Part shown: positions 9,167-19,236 of the stretch, piece by piece
Numbering within the stretch: the first letter of the stretch is position 1
How the letters are laid out: every line of letters starts with the position of its first letter
Source of the DNA: Deinococcus sp. LM3
Lineage (GTDB): Bacteria > Deinococcota > Deinococci > Deinococcales > Deinococcaceae
DNA: 64,000 bases
NCBI RefSeq assembly: GCF_002017875.1
Contig: NZ_MUFV01000005.1
Span: 1-64,000, forward strand
Direction: 5' to 3'
Translations under genes and position numbers: made by a program
The notes under the pieces: model-generated
Seen by the model: only the letters and a program-made list of their open reading frames with translations
The model's database searches: none
Told to the model about the DNA's origin: nothing

Positions 9167-12100
9167 TCAAGAAGGACAAACTTGCACGCGCCCGGGCCGA
9201 ATCTCAACTTCGTCCCGTTCACGCTTTGGGGTCAGGCCATTCCTGCCTGTAGAGAAATGCAACCTCAGCGTCACGACCTCATAGGGCCGCAGATCGAGGA
9301 TGACCGTTTCACCAGTGAGGGTGAGCGGCCGCGGCGCTTCCTCCAGCAAGTTCACGCATTCGGCTCCCCTCAGTCCCGCGATTTCGAGTCGGGCTTCCCC
9401 GCGCGCTCCATGCGGCTCGTAGAGCCGCATGATCAGGGCGCCGTCCTCCTCCGCCTTCTTGAGGGCACCCAGGGCTACCGGCAGGCCCGAACCGCTCACC
9501 CAGCCTCCAGTCGGAACTGGGCCAGAAGCGGGAACCGCCACCAGCGGGCTGTTCAGGTCAAAGGCCTCACGCACGGTGCCGGCCTCGTTCCAGCGCCCCA
9601 CGTGGGGGAACAGCGCGTAGCTGAATTCGTGCTCGCCCTCGTCGGCGGTGGGATCGGGGTACATCGGACCGCGCAGCAGGGTCAGCGCCAGGGTCCCCCC
9701 AGCGCCGAGTGCCCGTATTTGCTGTCGTTGAGCAGAGAGACGCCGTAGCCGCTCTCCCCCAGGTCGGCCCAGCGGTGCCCGGCGACCTCGAATCGCGCCG
9801 CGTCGCCGGGGGAGTTGCGGTGGGTGGGGCGGGAAACGGCGCCGAAAGCCGTCTCGAACCAGGCTTCGTGGGTGCGTATCTTCAGTTCAAAGACCGCCTT
9901 GACCAGTGTGCGGCGCTCGTGCCACTCGGCGCGGGTGTGGATCTCAATCCGGCGCGAGTCGGCACGCAGGCGGTAGGTTTGCGTGAGGCGCGATTCGCGC
10001 CAGCGCCGGGTGACCCGTAAGGCAGCGCGTAGAGGTCCGGCCTCGATCAATTCCAGGGTCTCCACCCCGCCGATCTCCTCGCCCTCGCCCTCGATGCTGG
10101 GTGCCACGTCCCAGGCGTCGTACTCGCGGGGCAGGTCGAAGTGGGCGATCAGGCGGTTGCCGCGACCCTCCAGGACCTCGCGCCGCTCCTGCTTGTCGTA
10201 GATCCGGTGCAGGGTGCCGTCCGTGCCGATCAGCACTTCCAACAGGGTGTTTCCCAGGATCCAGCCGTCTGCCGTCTCGCGCGTCTGCACGCGGGCGGAC
10301 ACAGGGGGGGTGTCGCCCGGTTCGGCGCGCAGTTCCAGCAGACTCAGGGCGGACACGTCGCGCCCCGGGGCGTGGACCAGCAGACCGCCCTCCACCGGCT
10401 GGGCGGGCAGCGGCTGGCCGTCCGCATCATGGACGGCACCGGACGCGCCGGGAAGCAGCACACTCAGCGGCCGGTCATGCAACGCGGAGTTGGCGATGGC
10501 CCAGCGGCCCACATGGTTCTCCCCCGCCGTCAGTGCCCGCACCGCCGCGTCTCGGAGGCCCGCAGCGCGAGTGACGACCTCCTCCAGTTCGGCTCTGGCG
10601 ACCACGTTGACCTCGCGGATGCTGGAGCCGGGCAGGATGTCGTGGAACTGGTTGAGCAGGGTGTTTTTCCAGATCGCCTCCAGCTCGGCGGCGGGATAGG
10701 CATGCCCCGCCAGGTGGGCCAGGCTGGCGAAGGCCTCGGCTTCCAGAAGGCGGGCCTCCGCTGCGCGGTTCAGCCACTTGAGCCGTGCCTGCGAGGTCAG
10801 GACGCCCCGGTGGAACTCCAGATAGAGCTCGCCCACCCAGACCGGCAGGCCTTCGCGGGGCAGGGACGCAAAGAAGTCGTCCACCCGGCTCATTCGCAGC
10901 CGCGGAAGCGCCGGGAAGTCGCGCAGCCGGGCATACAGCTCCAGATGCTCGCTCGCCGGGCCACCGCCACCGTCGCCGTGCCCGAACGTGAAGAGGCTCT
11001 CGGGCTCACGGATCTCCTCCCCGCCCATCCAGAGCGGGAGGGCCTGACCCTGAAACTGCCGCCAGGTGCCCAGCAGGTCAAGCGGCTCGACCAGACCGTT
11101 GTAGGCCCGCCCCGCCGGGTTGTAGAAGGTATGCGCCCGCACCCGGCTGCCGTCGAGGCCTTCCCACTCGAACAGGTCGTATGGAAAGACGGTCGTCTCG
11201 TTCCAGTTGAGCTTGGTGGTGAAAAAGCCCCCGATGCCCGCCTGGAGGAGCAGTTGCGGTAGCGCCGAGGTAAAGCCGAAGGTGTCGGGGAGCCAGGCCA
11301 CCGTGCTGGCATGCCCGAATCTGGCCTTGAAGTAGCGCTGACCGTACAGCAGTTGCCGCGCCAGCGACTCTCCGCCCGTCATCTGACAGTCGGGTTCCAC
11401 CCACATGCCCCCGACCGGCTCGAAGCGGCCCTCCCGTGCGCGGGCCTGCAGGGCCTGAAGAAGGGCCGGGTCGTCCTCTTCCAGCCAGGCGAAGACCTGC
11501 GCGGAGGACTGACCGAACAGCAACTCCGGGTAACGGTCCATCAACTCCAGCAGGGTGTGGAAGGTCCGGCGCAGTTTGCGGCGCGTCTCGGCGACCGGCC
11601 ACAGCCAGGCAAGGTCGATATGCGCGTGTCCGCTGAGGGCCAGGCGGCCGCTGGGAGGGTAGAGCGCCCGCACCCGGTCGAGATGTCCTGCCAGGGCCAC
11701 GCGCGCCCGCTCGATGCCCGCGACGATTTCCGGGGGAAGCGGCTGGGGCGCAGGCAAGTCCGGCAGGCGGTCCCACACGTCGCCTGCGTGGCTGCGTCCC
11801 GCCGAGCCGTGGGAGATCCGGGCCAGATATCCAGAGGTGCCCGAGGGCCACTCGAGGTCCGCGAGCGCGGCCTCGGCGGCGGCCAGCAGATGCGGGACAA
11901 CCTCGTGGACGTTTCCGGGCGTCCCCTCGCGCGGGCTGCGTCCCGTCTGGAGGCCGCCCAGTACCCGCGCGGCCTCCAGCACGGCGGTGAGGTCGAGCAG
12001 CAGGCCCTGGACCGCCGCCTCGGGCGCGACGAGGTGGGCACGGGTCAGGCGCGGGGCGGGGTTCGGGGTGCCGAACAGTCCCTTGGGCACCGCCTCGATC

Positions 12101-12485
12101 TCGACCCGGACCTTTTCGCCGCCCATGGCGCACCCGGCCACCCGGAAGGCGCGGTGGTACTCGTTCAGCCCGCCGGTCAGCGTTTGTGTCAGGGCGCTGC
12201 TGGTGATCTGCACGAAGCCCTCGCCGCCCACGTCGAGTTCGAGTTCCACCATCCGGCCCGCGAAGCTGGCAGGCACCTGAAATTCGGCTGCGAACCGCAC
12301 CGGGCCGCCCGCAACCGATTGATCCACCTGCGGCCAGGGGTCACCGAGCCGCAGCAGCGTGGGGGAGCGCCGGGTGCTGTGAAAGTCCACCCCTCCACAG
12401 GCCACTCGCGGGCCATCCGCCAGGCGGCGAAATCGTCGCGGCGCTTCTCGAGGAGTTGCAGGCGCTGGGCGAGGGTCAAGGACAT
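9167..12485 (-). pseudogene. GH38 alpha-mannosidase, two single-base frameshifts
   Basis: Family GH38, ~1106 aa if repaired; it would trim alpha-mannosides in the cytoplasm. ATG 12485 (SLTLAQRLQLLEKRRDDFAA) follows AAGGTG. Motifs: GHAHIDLAWLWPVAETRRK (zinc His/Asp), FEPVGGMWVEPDCQMTGGES, WLPDTFGFTSALPQLL (nucleophile Asp), TFGHGDGGGGP and QFHDILPGSSI. Frame breaks occur near 12385 (a run of 5 C where 6 would restore the frame) and near 9695 (6 G where 7 would), so one base is missing in each homopolymer. The 907-aa central frame lacks about 30 N-terminal and 170 C-terminal residues. These may be sequencing errors, in which case the gene is intact. It lies beside the NagZ and GH20 genes and probably acts on the same glycans. 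Confidence 0.85.
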
Positions 12486-12683
12486 GTGGAACACCTTGGT
12501 CTGGTGAGCGGCGCAGTGGGCCGGGCAGAGAGCGAACCGGTGAACAGCTGAGGCATCAGGCTCCTGTGGCAAGTCGCAGTGAGGGCCGCCTCCCGGTCGG
12601 AGCGGGGAGGCGGGAAGGCAGAACCGGTCTGAGCGTGGGGAAGGGACGGCGCAACAGAGGGACGGCGCACCCCCCGCGTCATC

Positions 12684-12822
12684 TCATACGGATTCCGTTT
12701 GTTTCGCCAACACTCCGGAACTTCACCGGATTGCCGGCTCCACGTCCGGAACCCGCCCCGCTCCCACTCGCTTCGCTCCGATTGAATGGGCTTTGCAGCC
12801 CATTCAATCGGAGTCCGTATCA
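12684..12822 (+). repeat. SNR-type intergenic repeat, copy 2
   Basis: It runs from TCATACGGATTCCGTTTG to GGAGTCCGTATCA. The ends are inverted repeats, and a stem (GAATGGGCTTTGCAGCCCATTC) lies near the right end. It is nearly identical to the copy at 27941. Its last three bases are the reverse complement of TGA and supply the stop codon of the minus-strand lipoprotein gene at 12820. Confidence 0.8.
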
Positions 12823-14208
12823 GCGCGGATCCGTACAGGTCAGCCTGACGATCACCGGCTGGGCGCGGTACAGCAGGTCCCCCTTCTGCGCCCCGGGCAG
12901 CGCGCTCGGTACTGAGCCGTCGTAAGTCTCTCCCACGGCGTACAGCAGGTTCGTGGCGCGTTCCTCCGTTCCGGCCTGGCTGCCGCACACGGCGTCCAGG
13001 CGCGTGGTGTGCTGCTCCCCGACGGCCAGAACGCCGCTCTCGGACTTGACCGTGTGCTCACGTCCCAGCGGCGTGAGCGCGTAATGCACGAAGGACTCGG
13101 GTACGCCCTGGTTGGCGAACGCCAGGGTGGAACGGACCGTCTGCCGCACCGGGGCCGTCAGATCGAAGGTGCTGCCTGAAGGCAGGGCGAGCGCGGCGCG
13201 CTCCCGCAGCTTGATGCTGGCGCGGATGTTCGGCAGGGCGCTGTCAGGGGTCACCGTGACGATATCGGCGGGCTGGGCGCAGGCACTCCACAACATGCCC
13301 GGGGCGAGGGGACGACGCCAGGGCTTCCCGGAGGCCCCTTCCAGCTGACCCACGACCAGTTCACGCCACGACGATCCCCGGAAGGCGTAATTGCCGCTGA
13401 GCAGGCGGAAGTCTCCCCGGCCGGGAAAGGCGATGGTGGTCATGACCTTGAACACCTGATCCTCGCCTGCGGTTTTCCAGCCGATCGCCTCCTCATGGAG
13501 GATCTCGCGGGTGGCAAAGCCGCTGTCCCCGACCAGTACCACGCCTTTCGGCGTGACGCGGAACTTCAGCCAGGAACCGGAAATCTCCAGACGCAGGGCG
13601 CCGTCATGGGGAATGCTCATCCGCATCGAGGCGCTCTGGTTGCCCGACAGGCGATAGACATACTGGAAGCCGTCCTCGCCGTTCTCACGGGCAATATTCT
13701 TCTGTTTGCCCTCGACATTGATGACGGGAATCCACGCTCCGTCCTGGACGGCGTAGATTCCGGCGTCGGCGGCGCGACCCTGGCGCGGCTGGCCCCCCAG
13801 GTACAGGTAGGGAAACACCGTATTGGTCGCGCGGATGTCCGGCATGAAGGCGGTACCCTCAATGAAGTTCACCGGGCCTGTGCGGGCCGGATCGGTCTGA
13901 AAGCGGGAATAGGCTCCGCTCATCTCGTTGCGGCAACGCAGGAAGACGCCATCCGAGGCGTGCCCGGGAGGTGTGGCGGCGCTCTGGGTGCCGAGCGGGC
14001 CGAAGACGTCCGGGTCGATTCCGATGGACGGCAGTGGCGCGGCACCCTCACTGAGGTCAAGCGCGTCTTGGCTGGGTTCTTCCGCTCCGGTGGACTGCGT
14101 GCCGAGCGTCCCCGCCGGGTGCACGGCAGACTGAGGTGCAGAGGAGAGGTGGCCGCAGGCGGTCAGGAGAAGCGCGGAGGCGGCGAGCAGGCTGAGTCGG
14201 TTACGCAT
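12820..14208 (-). CDS. Secreted lipoprotein of unknown function
   Basis: 462 aa. The N-terminus is a lipoprotein signal (RNRLSLLAASALLLTACGHL, lipobox LTAC, lipidated Cys about residue 18), followed by a low-complexity Ser/Pro/Gly linker and then a beta-rich domain with several Cys (FLRCRNEMSGAYSRFQTD; ACAQPADIVTV; DAVCGSQAG; RLTCTDPR). I do not recognise the family; the C-terminal Ig-like pattern suggests an extracellular binding role. AAAGG lies 7 nt before the ATG. The stop codon is contributed by the SNR repeat. It sits between glycosidase genes on the same strand and may handle the same surface glycan. Confidence 0.8.
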   Translation of the reverse strand: MRNRLSLLAASALLLTACGHLSSAPQSAVHPAGTLGTQSTGAEEPSQDALDLSEGAAPLPSIGIDPDVFGPLGTQSAATPPGHASDGVFLRCRNEMSGAYSRFQTDPARTGPVNFIEGTAFMPDIRATNTVFPYLYLGGQPRQGRAADAGIYAVQDGAWIPVINVEGKQKNIARENGEDGFQYVYRLSGNQSASMRMSIPHDGALRLEISGSWLKFRVTPKGVVLVGDSGFATREILHEEAIGWKTAGEDQVFKVMTTIAFPGRGDFRLLSGNYAFRGSSWRELVVGQLEGASGKPWRRPLAPGMLWSACAQPADIVTVTPDSALPNIRASIKLRERAALALPSGSTFDLTAPVRQTVRSTLAFANQGVPESFVHYALTPLGREHTVKSESGVLAVGEQHTTRLDAVCGSQAGTEERATNLLYAVGETYDGSVPSALPGAQKGDLLYRAQPVIVRLTCTDPR

Positions 14209-14493
14209 GATGACCTTTCCAGGCGCGCCAGGGATGGACGTGCCCCCACCAGGGAGGTGGACTGCTGTGAGGGTGGTGTGCCGAGAGGGCCTTTCGTTGC
14301 CGGGTGCCCCGCAGTCGATGGACGCCAGTCACGCAGAGGGGTGTCCTGCTGGAGGCCTGATGCCTGCGGGCTTCTGGCGGTCAGTCGGCTTCTGGAGGGT
14401 CACGGGTGTGCCCCTGGGTGAAAGCCGTCGGTGGTTGAGGGGAGGCCGGGAAGCGGCCGACGACCCCACCCCCGCCGGGGCATCCAGTCACCT

Positions 14494-15984
14494 TCACCGG
14501 GCCACCTGACCCAGTGGCACGGGTAATTCACCGTCCGCGGTGGTCTCTCCAGCCAGACAGCGCTGCAGGGCGTCCAGGGCCTCCGGGCGAAAGCCGTAGG
14601 TGATCAGTGCGGGCGCATTCACGTCCAGCGCCGCGTACGGATTCCACAGCGCCAGGTGAAGGTCAGGCGTCGCCCCGCGCCAGGCGGGGTGCCGGTGGCG
14701 GGCCGTGGTGGCCAGGATCACGGTTCGTCCACGGGCCCGCAGGGCCTGCCAGTCGAGGGGAGCCGGGTCGGTGACGAGCAGGGTCTCGACCTCGTACAGC
14801 CCTCCTAGGCGCCGCGCAAGGTCCTGACCACTGACGCCCGCTTCCATCACGTTCTCGCCGGGCACCTCGGCCACGGCGACCAGAGTGACGCCCGCTCCCC
14901 GGGGAGGCAGGACCGGATCGCGGTAGCGCGTGAGCCCGCGCGCCCACGCGTCTCCCAGCAGGGAGGCGTCCGCGGTCCGCTGCGGGGGTAGGTACGCCCT
15001 GGAGCGGCTGGGGTACTGGCGGGCCAGCGAGTCCAGTCGGGCGAGTTTGTCTGCCACGTCCGGCACCCGTCCGGCGGCGATCGCCTCTTCCACCGCCTGC
15101 AGGGTTTCTTCCTGCGCCGAGCGCCGTCCCAGGGCCATCACCATGTCGGCCCCGGCCAGCAGCGCCAGCACGGCCGCCTCGCCGCGCCCGTAGTGGTCGT
15201 CGATAGCCTTCATTCCCATCGAGTCGGTGATCACCACGCCGCCGTAGCCCCAGTCGTCCCGTAGCAGCCCGGTCAGCAGCGCGGGGGAGAGCGTCGCAGG
15301 CAGGTCCGGATCCAGCGCCGGGTAGACGATATGTGCCGTCATGACGGCGGGCACCTCGGCCTCCCGGAAGGCCCGGCGGAAGGGGACGAACTCGCCCACC
15401 TCCAGTTCGGCGCGTCCCTTGGCCACCCGGGGCAGCGCGAGGTGGCTGTCCAGGACGGTGTCCCCGTGGCCCGGGAAATGCTTGACGCAGCCTGCCACGC
15501 CCTCCGAGAGCGAACCCTCCAGCCAGGCGAGGGCCAGCTCGGTCACCCGGTCGGGGTCCGACCCGAAGGCGCGGTCCCCAATGACGGGGTTGTGCGGATT
15601 CACGTTGAGGTCCAGTACCGGCGCGAAGTTCCAGTTGATTCCCACGGCGGCCAGGGGTCGCGCAACCGCCGCGCCGACCTCGCGGGCCAGGGTGGGGTCG
15701 CCGGCCGCCCCCAGGCTCAGGGCGCTGGGGGCGGCCGGCCAGAACGGCGTGCGGAAGACGCCGCCGCCCTCCTGGTCGATGGCGATCAGCGCTCCAGCAC
15801 CCATCACGTCGCGCAGGTCCGCCACCAGCCGGGCGAGCTGCGGCTCGCTCTCGACGTTCTTGCGAAACAGGCAGACCGCCCGGATCCGGTGGCGGCGCAG
15901 ATGTTCGCGGGTGTCGGCGTCGAGGTCGGGGCCAGGAATATCGACCATCAGCAGCGGGCCGGCCTGGGGAGCATGTTCGGGCAT
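14494..15984 (-). CDS. GH3 beta-N-acetylhexosaminidase (NagZ-like)
   Basis: About 496 aa. The hydrolase removes terminal GlcNAc from glycans or muropeptides. The GH3 domain spans roughly residues 10-330: LIAIDQEGGGVFR, INWNFAPVLDLN, the NagZ signature CVKHFPGHGDTVLDSH (catalytic Asp/His dyad loop), and VVITDSMGMKAI with the nucleophile Asp. A smaller C-terminal alpha/beta domain follows (to LGQVAR). The ATG at 15984 is preceded by AAAGGAGA, so it is preferred to the upstream ATG at 16002. The gene diverges from nanE, with overlapping promoters between. No signal peptide is evident, so it is cytoplasmic, as NagZ is. Confidence 0.92.
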   Translation of the reverse strand: MPEHAPQAGPLLMVDIPGPDLDADTREHLRRHRIRAVCLFRKNVESEPQLARLVADLRDVMGAGALIAIDQEGGGVFRTPFWPAAPSALSLGAAGDPTLAREVGAAVARPLAAVGINWNFAPVLDLNVNPHNPVIGDRAFGSDPDRVTELALAWLEGSLSEGVAGCVKHFPGHGDTVLDSHLALPRVAKGRAELEVGEFVPFRRAFREAEVPAVMTAHIVYPALDPDLPATLSPALLTGLLRDDWGYGGVVITDSMGMKAIDDHYGRGEAAVLALLAGADMVMALGRRSAQEETLQAVEEAIAAGRVPDVADKLARLDSLARQYPSRSRAYLPPQRTADASLLGDAWARGLTRYRDPVLPPRGAGVTLVAVAEVPGENVMEAGVSGQDLARRLGGLYEVETLLVTDPAPLDWQALRARGRTVILATTARHRHPAWRGATPDLHLALWNPYAALDVNAPALITYGFRPEALDALQRCLAGETTADGELPVPLGQVAR

Positions 15985-15994
15985 GGGTCTCCTT

Positions 15995-16089
15995 TGGAAC
16001 AAAGTTCCAGTTTGGGCATTGATTGACAGCGGTTTGCTCCAAGAGTAGTCTTATTCCAACTTCACAGTCAATCCTGGAATTTTTCTCCA
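15995..16089. promoter_or_regulatory. Divergent promoters with two RpiR/MurR-type inverted repeats
   Basis: Rightward promoter: TTGACA 16023-16028, 17 bp, TAGTCT 16046-16051. Leftward promoter: TTGACT 16071-16066, 18 bp, TACTCT 16047-16042. The two overlap almost completely. Two 15-bp inverted repeats flank them: TGGAACAAAGTTCCA (15995-16009, perfect, downstream of the leftward -10) and TGGAATTTTTCTCCA (16075-16089, imperfect, downstream of the rightward -10). TGGAA/TTCCA half-sites fit operators described for RpiR/MurR regulators, and such a gene is the second gene of the right operon. I infer joint repression of both transcripts, relieved by an amino-sugar phosphate. Confidence 0.6.
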
Positions 16090-16149
16090 ACCGCGCTGCT
16101 CGCTCACCGCGCGGCCATCCAGTTCGCCCGCCTCGCCAAAGGAGTCTCC

Positions 16150-16860
16150 GTGATTCATCCCCGCCTTGCCCGGAGTGTGCTCGACCGGCTGCACTCGCAA
16201 CTCATCGTGTCGGTGCAGGCCGATGACGGCAGCCCGCTGCGGGATTCGCGCATCATCGCCGCCCTGGCCTGCGCCGCCGAACTGGGCGGGGCCGCCGGAC
16301 TGCGCGTCCGCTCGGCCGAGGACGTGCGGGCCGTGCAGAGCGTGAGTGCCTTGCCCCTGATCGGCCTGACGAAGACGTGGCGCGATGACACCGACGTCTA
16401 CATCACGCCGACCCCGGCGGAGGCTGAGCAGCTGGCCGGACTCGGCTGCGCGATGGTGGCCTTCGACGCGACCCGGCGCCCCCGGCCACACAGCGTTCCC
16501 GAACTGATTGGTGCCATCCAGGCGGCAGGAGCGCTGGCGCTGGCAGACGTGGCCACCCTGGCGGAAGCGGCCGCGGCCTTGCACGCGGGGGCCGATCTGG
16601 TGAGCACGGCCCTGTCGGGCTATACCCCCGACAGCCCGCAGCAGGAGGCTCCCGATTTCGAGCTGATGCAGGGACTGCACGCCGCCGGCATCCCCTTCCT
16701 GGCCGAAGGGCGCCTGAAAACTCCTGCCGACGCCGTGCGCGCCCTGGAACTCGGCGCGCACGCGGTCGTCGTGGGGTCCGCCATCACCCGGCCCGACGAC
16801 GTCACCCGTTGGTTCACGGCGGCCCTGCGGGACGCTGCCGGGCAGGTGGCCACCCGATGA
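16150..16860 (+). CDS. nanE: N-acetylmannosamine-6-phosphate 2-epimerase (NanE), second copy
   Basis: 236 aa, same enzyme and motifs as the gene at 2018 but clearly diverged: LHSQLIVSVQADDGSPL, LPLIGLTKTWRDDTDVYITP, ALADVATLAEAA, GADLVSTALSGYTPD, PFLAEGRLKTPADA and AVVVGSAITRPDDVT. It starts at GTG 16150, five bases after AAAGGAG. It is first in a long rightward operon, and its stop overlaps the ATG of the RpiR gene. It converts ManNAc-6-P to GlcNAc-6-P for the pathway fed by the downstream importer and ROK kinase. Confidence 0.94.
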   Translation: MIHPRLARSVLDRLHSQLIVSVQADDGSPLRDSRIIAALACAAELGGAAGLRVRSAEDVRAVQSVSALPLIGLTKTWRDDTDVYITPTPAEAEQLAGLGCAMVAFDATRRPRPHSVPELIGAIQAAGALALADVATLAEAAAALHAGADLVSTALSGYTPDSPQQEAPDFELMQGLHAAGIPFLAEGRLKTPADAVRALELGAHAVVVGSAITRPDDVTRWFTAALRDAAGQVATR

Positions 16861-17708
16861 TCGAGGACCGGACGCGGATCACCGGGGCGCTCAGCCGCCT
16901 GCGGGCGCAGATAGAGTTGCTGACCCCGGCCCAGCAACGCGCAGCGGCCTATACACTCGAACACCCCGGCGAGGTGATCTACCAGACGGTGACCGAGCTG
17001 GCCGAGGCGAGCGGCACCGGAGTGGCGACCGTGATGCGCCTGTGCCGTGACCTGGGCTTCGCCGGCTTTCAGGAATTCAAGCTGGCCCTGGCCGCCGATC
17101 TGGCCAGCGTGCAGGGTCCGGTGGACGCCCCCAGCGGCACGCCCGAAAGCCTGATCGCGCACGCCGTCCGCACCTGCTCGCGGGTGCTGGAGGATACCAG
17201 CAAGGTGCTCGACCCCCGCGAGCTGGAGCGCGCCCTGAACGCGCTGGCAGGGGCGCCCTGCATTCTGCTCACTGGTCAGGGGGCCAGCGGGGTCACGGCC
17301 CTGGACTTCGCCTACAAGCTGCTGCGCCTCGGCCTGAACGCGGCGGCCCTGACGGATCCGCACCTGGCGTCCATGCGCGCCGCCGTCCTGCCACCCGGCT
17401 CGGTGGCAGTCGGAATCACCCGCTCGGGCAGCACCGTCGACACCGTGCACGTGCTGCGCCAGGCCCGGGAGCGTGGGGCCTTCGTCGTCGCCATCACCCA
17501 CCGCGCCCGCAGCCCGGTCACCGAATACGCCGGTTGCACCCTGCACACCGCCTCGCCCGAAGATCCCCTGGGCGGCGGGGCGGTTGCCAGCAAGGTTGGA
17601 CAGCTGCTGGTGCTCGAGGCCCTCTACACCGGCCTCCATGCCCGGATTCCGGGTGCACAGGAAGCGGTCAGGGCAACCGCTTCTGCCGTTGTGGACAAGA
17701 GCTACTAG
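16857..17708 (+). CDS. MurR/RpiR family transcriptional regulator
   Basis: 283 aa. The N-terminal HTH_6 domain (residues ~5-80) reads LTPAQQRAAAYTLEHPGEVI and VTELAEASGTGVATVMRLCR. The C-terminal SIS domain (~125-270), which binds phosphosugars, contains ILLTGQGASGVTALDFAYKL, VAVGITRSGSTVDTVHVL and AFVVAITHRARSPV. The ATG at 16857 overlaps the nanE stop (ATGA). I expect it to bind the inverted repeats at 15995 and 16075 and to sense ManNAc-6-P or GlcNAc-6-P; the ligand is inferred from context only. Confidence 0.92.
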   Translation: MIEDRTRITGALSRLRAQIELLTPAQQRAAAYTLEHPGEVIYQTVTELAEASGTGVATVMRLCRDLGFAGFQEFKLALAADLASVQGPVDAPSGTPESLIAHAVRTCSRVLEDTSKVLDPRELERALNALAGAPCILLTGQGASGVTALDFAYKLLRLGLNAAALTDPHLASMRAAVLPPGSVAVGITRSGSTVDTVHVLRQARERGAFVVAITHRARSPVTEYAGCTLHTASPEDPLGGGAVASKVGQLLVLEALYTGLHARIPGAQEAVRATASAVVDKSY

Positions 17709-17728
17709 CGCCCAGAGGAGGACCCGTC

Positions 17729-17836
17729 ATGACCCTGCTCTTTACCTGCTCCGAAAGTGTCCAGCCTCCCCGACACCAACCTGCGGCCTTTCCTCCCGGC
17801 ACACTCCGCGAAGGCCAGAATGTGACGAACCCATAA
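17729..17836 (+). CDS. Possible 35-aa leader peptide or spurious ORF
   Basis: A short frame begins at ATG 17729 with AGAGGAGGA upstream, a good ribosome-binding site, and ends at TAA 17836, 86 bp before the binding-protein gene. The peptide (TLLFTCSESVQPPRHQPAAF, then a Gly/Asn tail) has no recognisable motif. The strong Shine-Dalgarno sequence is the only support. It could be a regulatory leader or simply the untranslated leader of the next gene. Confidence 0.25.
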   Translation: MTLLFTCSESVQPPRHQPAAFPPGTLREGQNVTNP

Positions 17837-17921
17837 ATTCAGCCCACCGGGACGCCACGTGCGCCACGCCCGCCTCGTCACGGTTCACCCAAAGCTCTCT
17901 CGCCGAAAGGACCCCTCAACC

Positions 17922-19157
<1,236 letters not shown>

Positions 19158-19169
19158 CGCACGCAGCCA

Positions 19170-19208
19170 GCCAGCGAGCGGGCAGGCCTCTGTCCCCCGC
19201 TGGCTTTT
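19170..19208 (+). terminator. Intrinsic terminator/attenuator after the binding-protein gene
   Basis: GCCAGCGAGCGGG (19170-19182) pairs with CCCGCTGGC (19196-19204), with a two-base bulge, and is followed by TTTT. Because the same-strand GH20 gene starts 29 bp later, partial read-through is more likely than full termination, a common way to give binding proteins higher expression. Confidence 0.6.
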
Positions 19209-19236
19209 CCACGCTGCTCTCTCCAGGAGGTCCCCG

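Noticed and set aside
9219..9240. CACGCTTTGGGGTCAGGCC resembling the 27-bp repeat at 36954
   Set aside because: Lies in the coding end of the mannosidase and matches only the CTTTGGGGTCAGGC core; likely chance.
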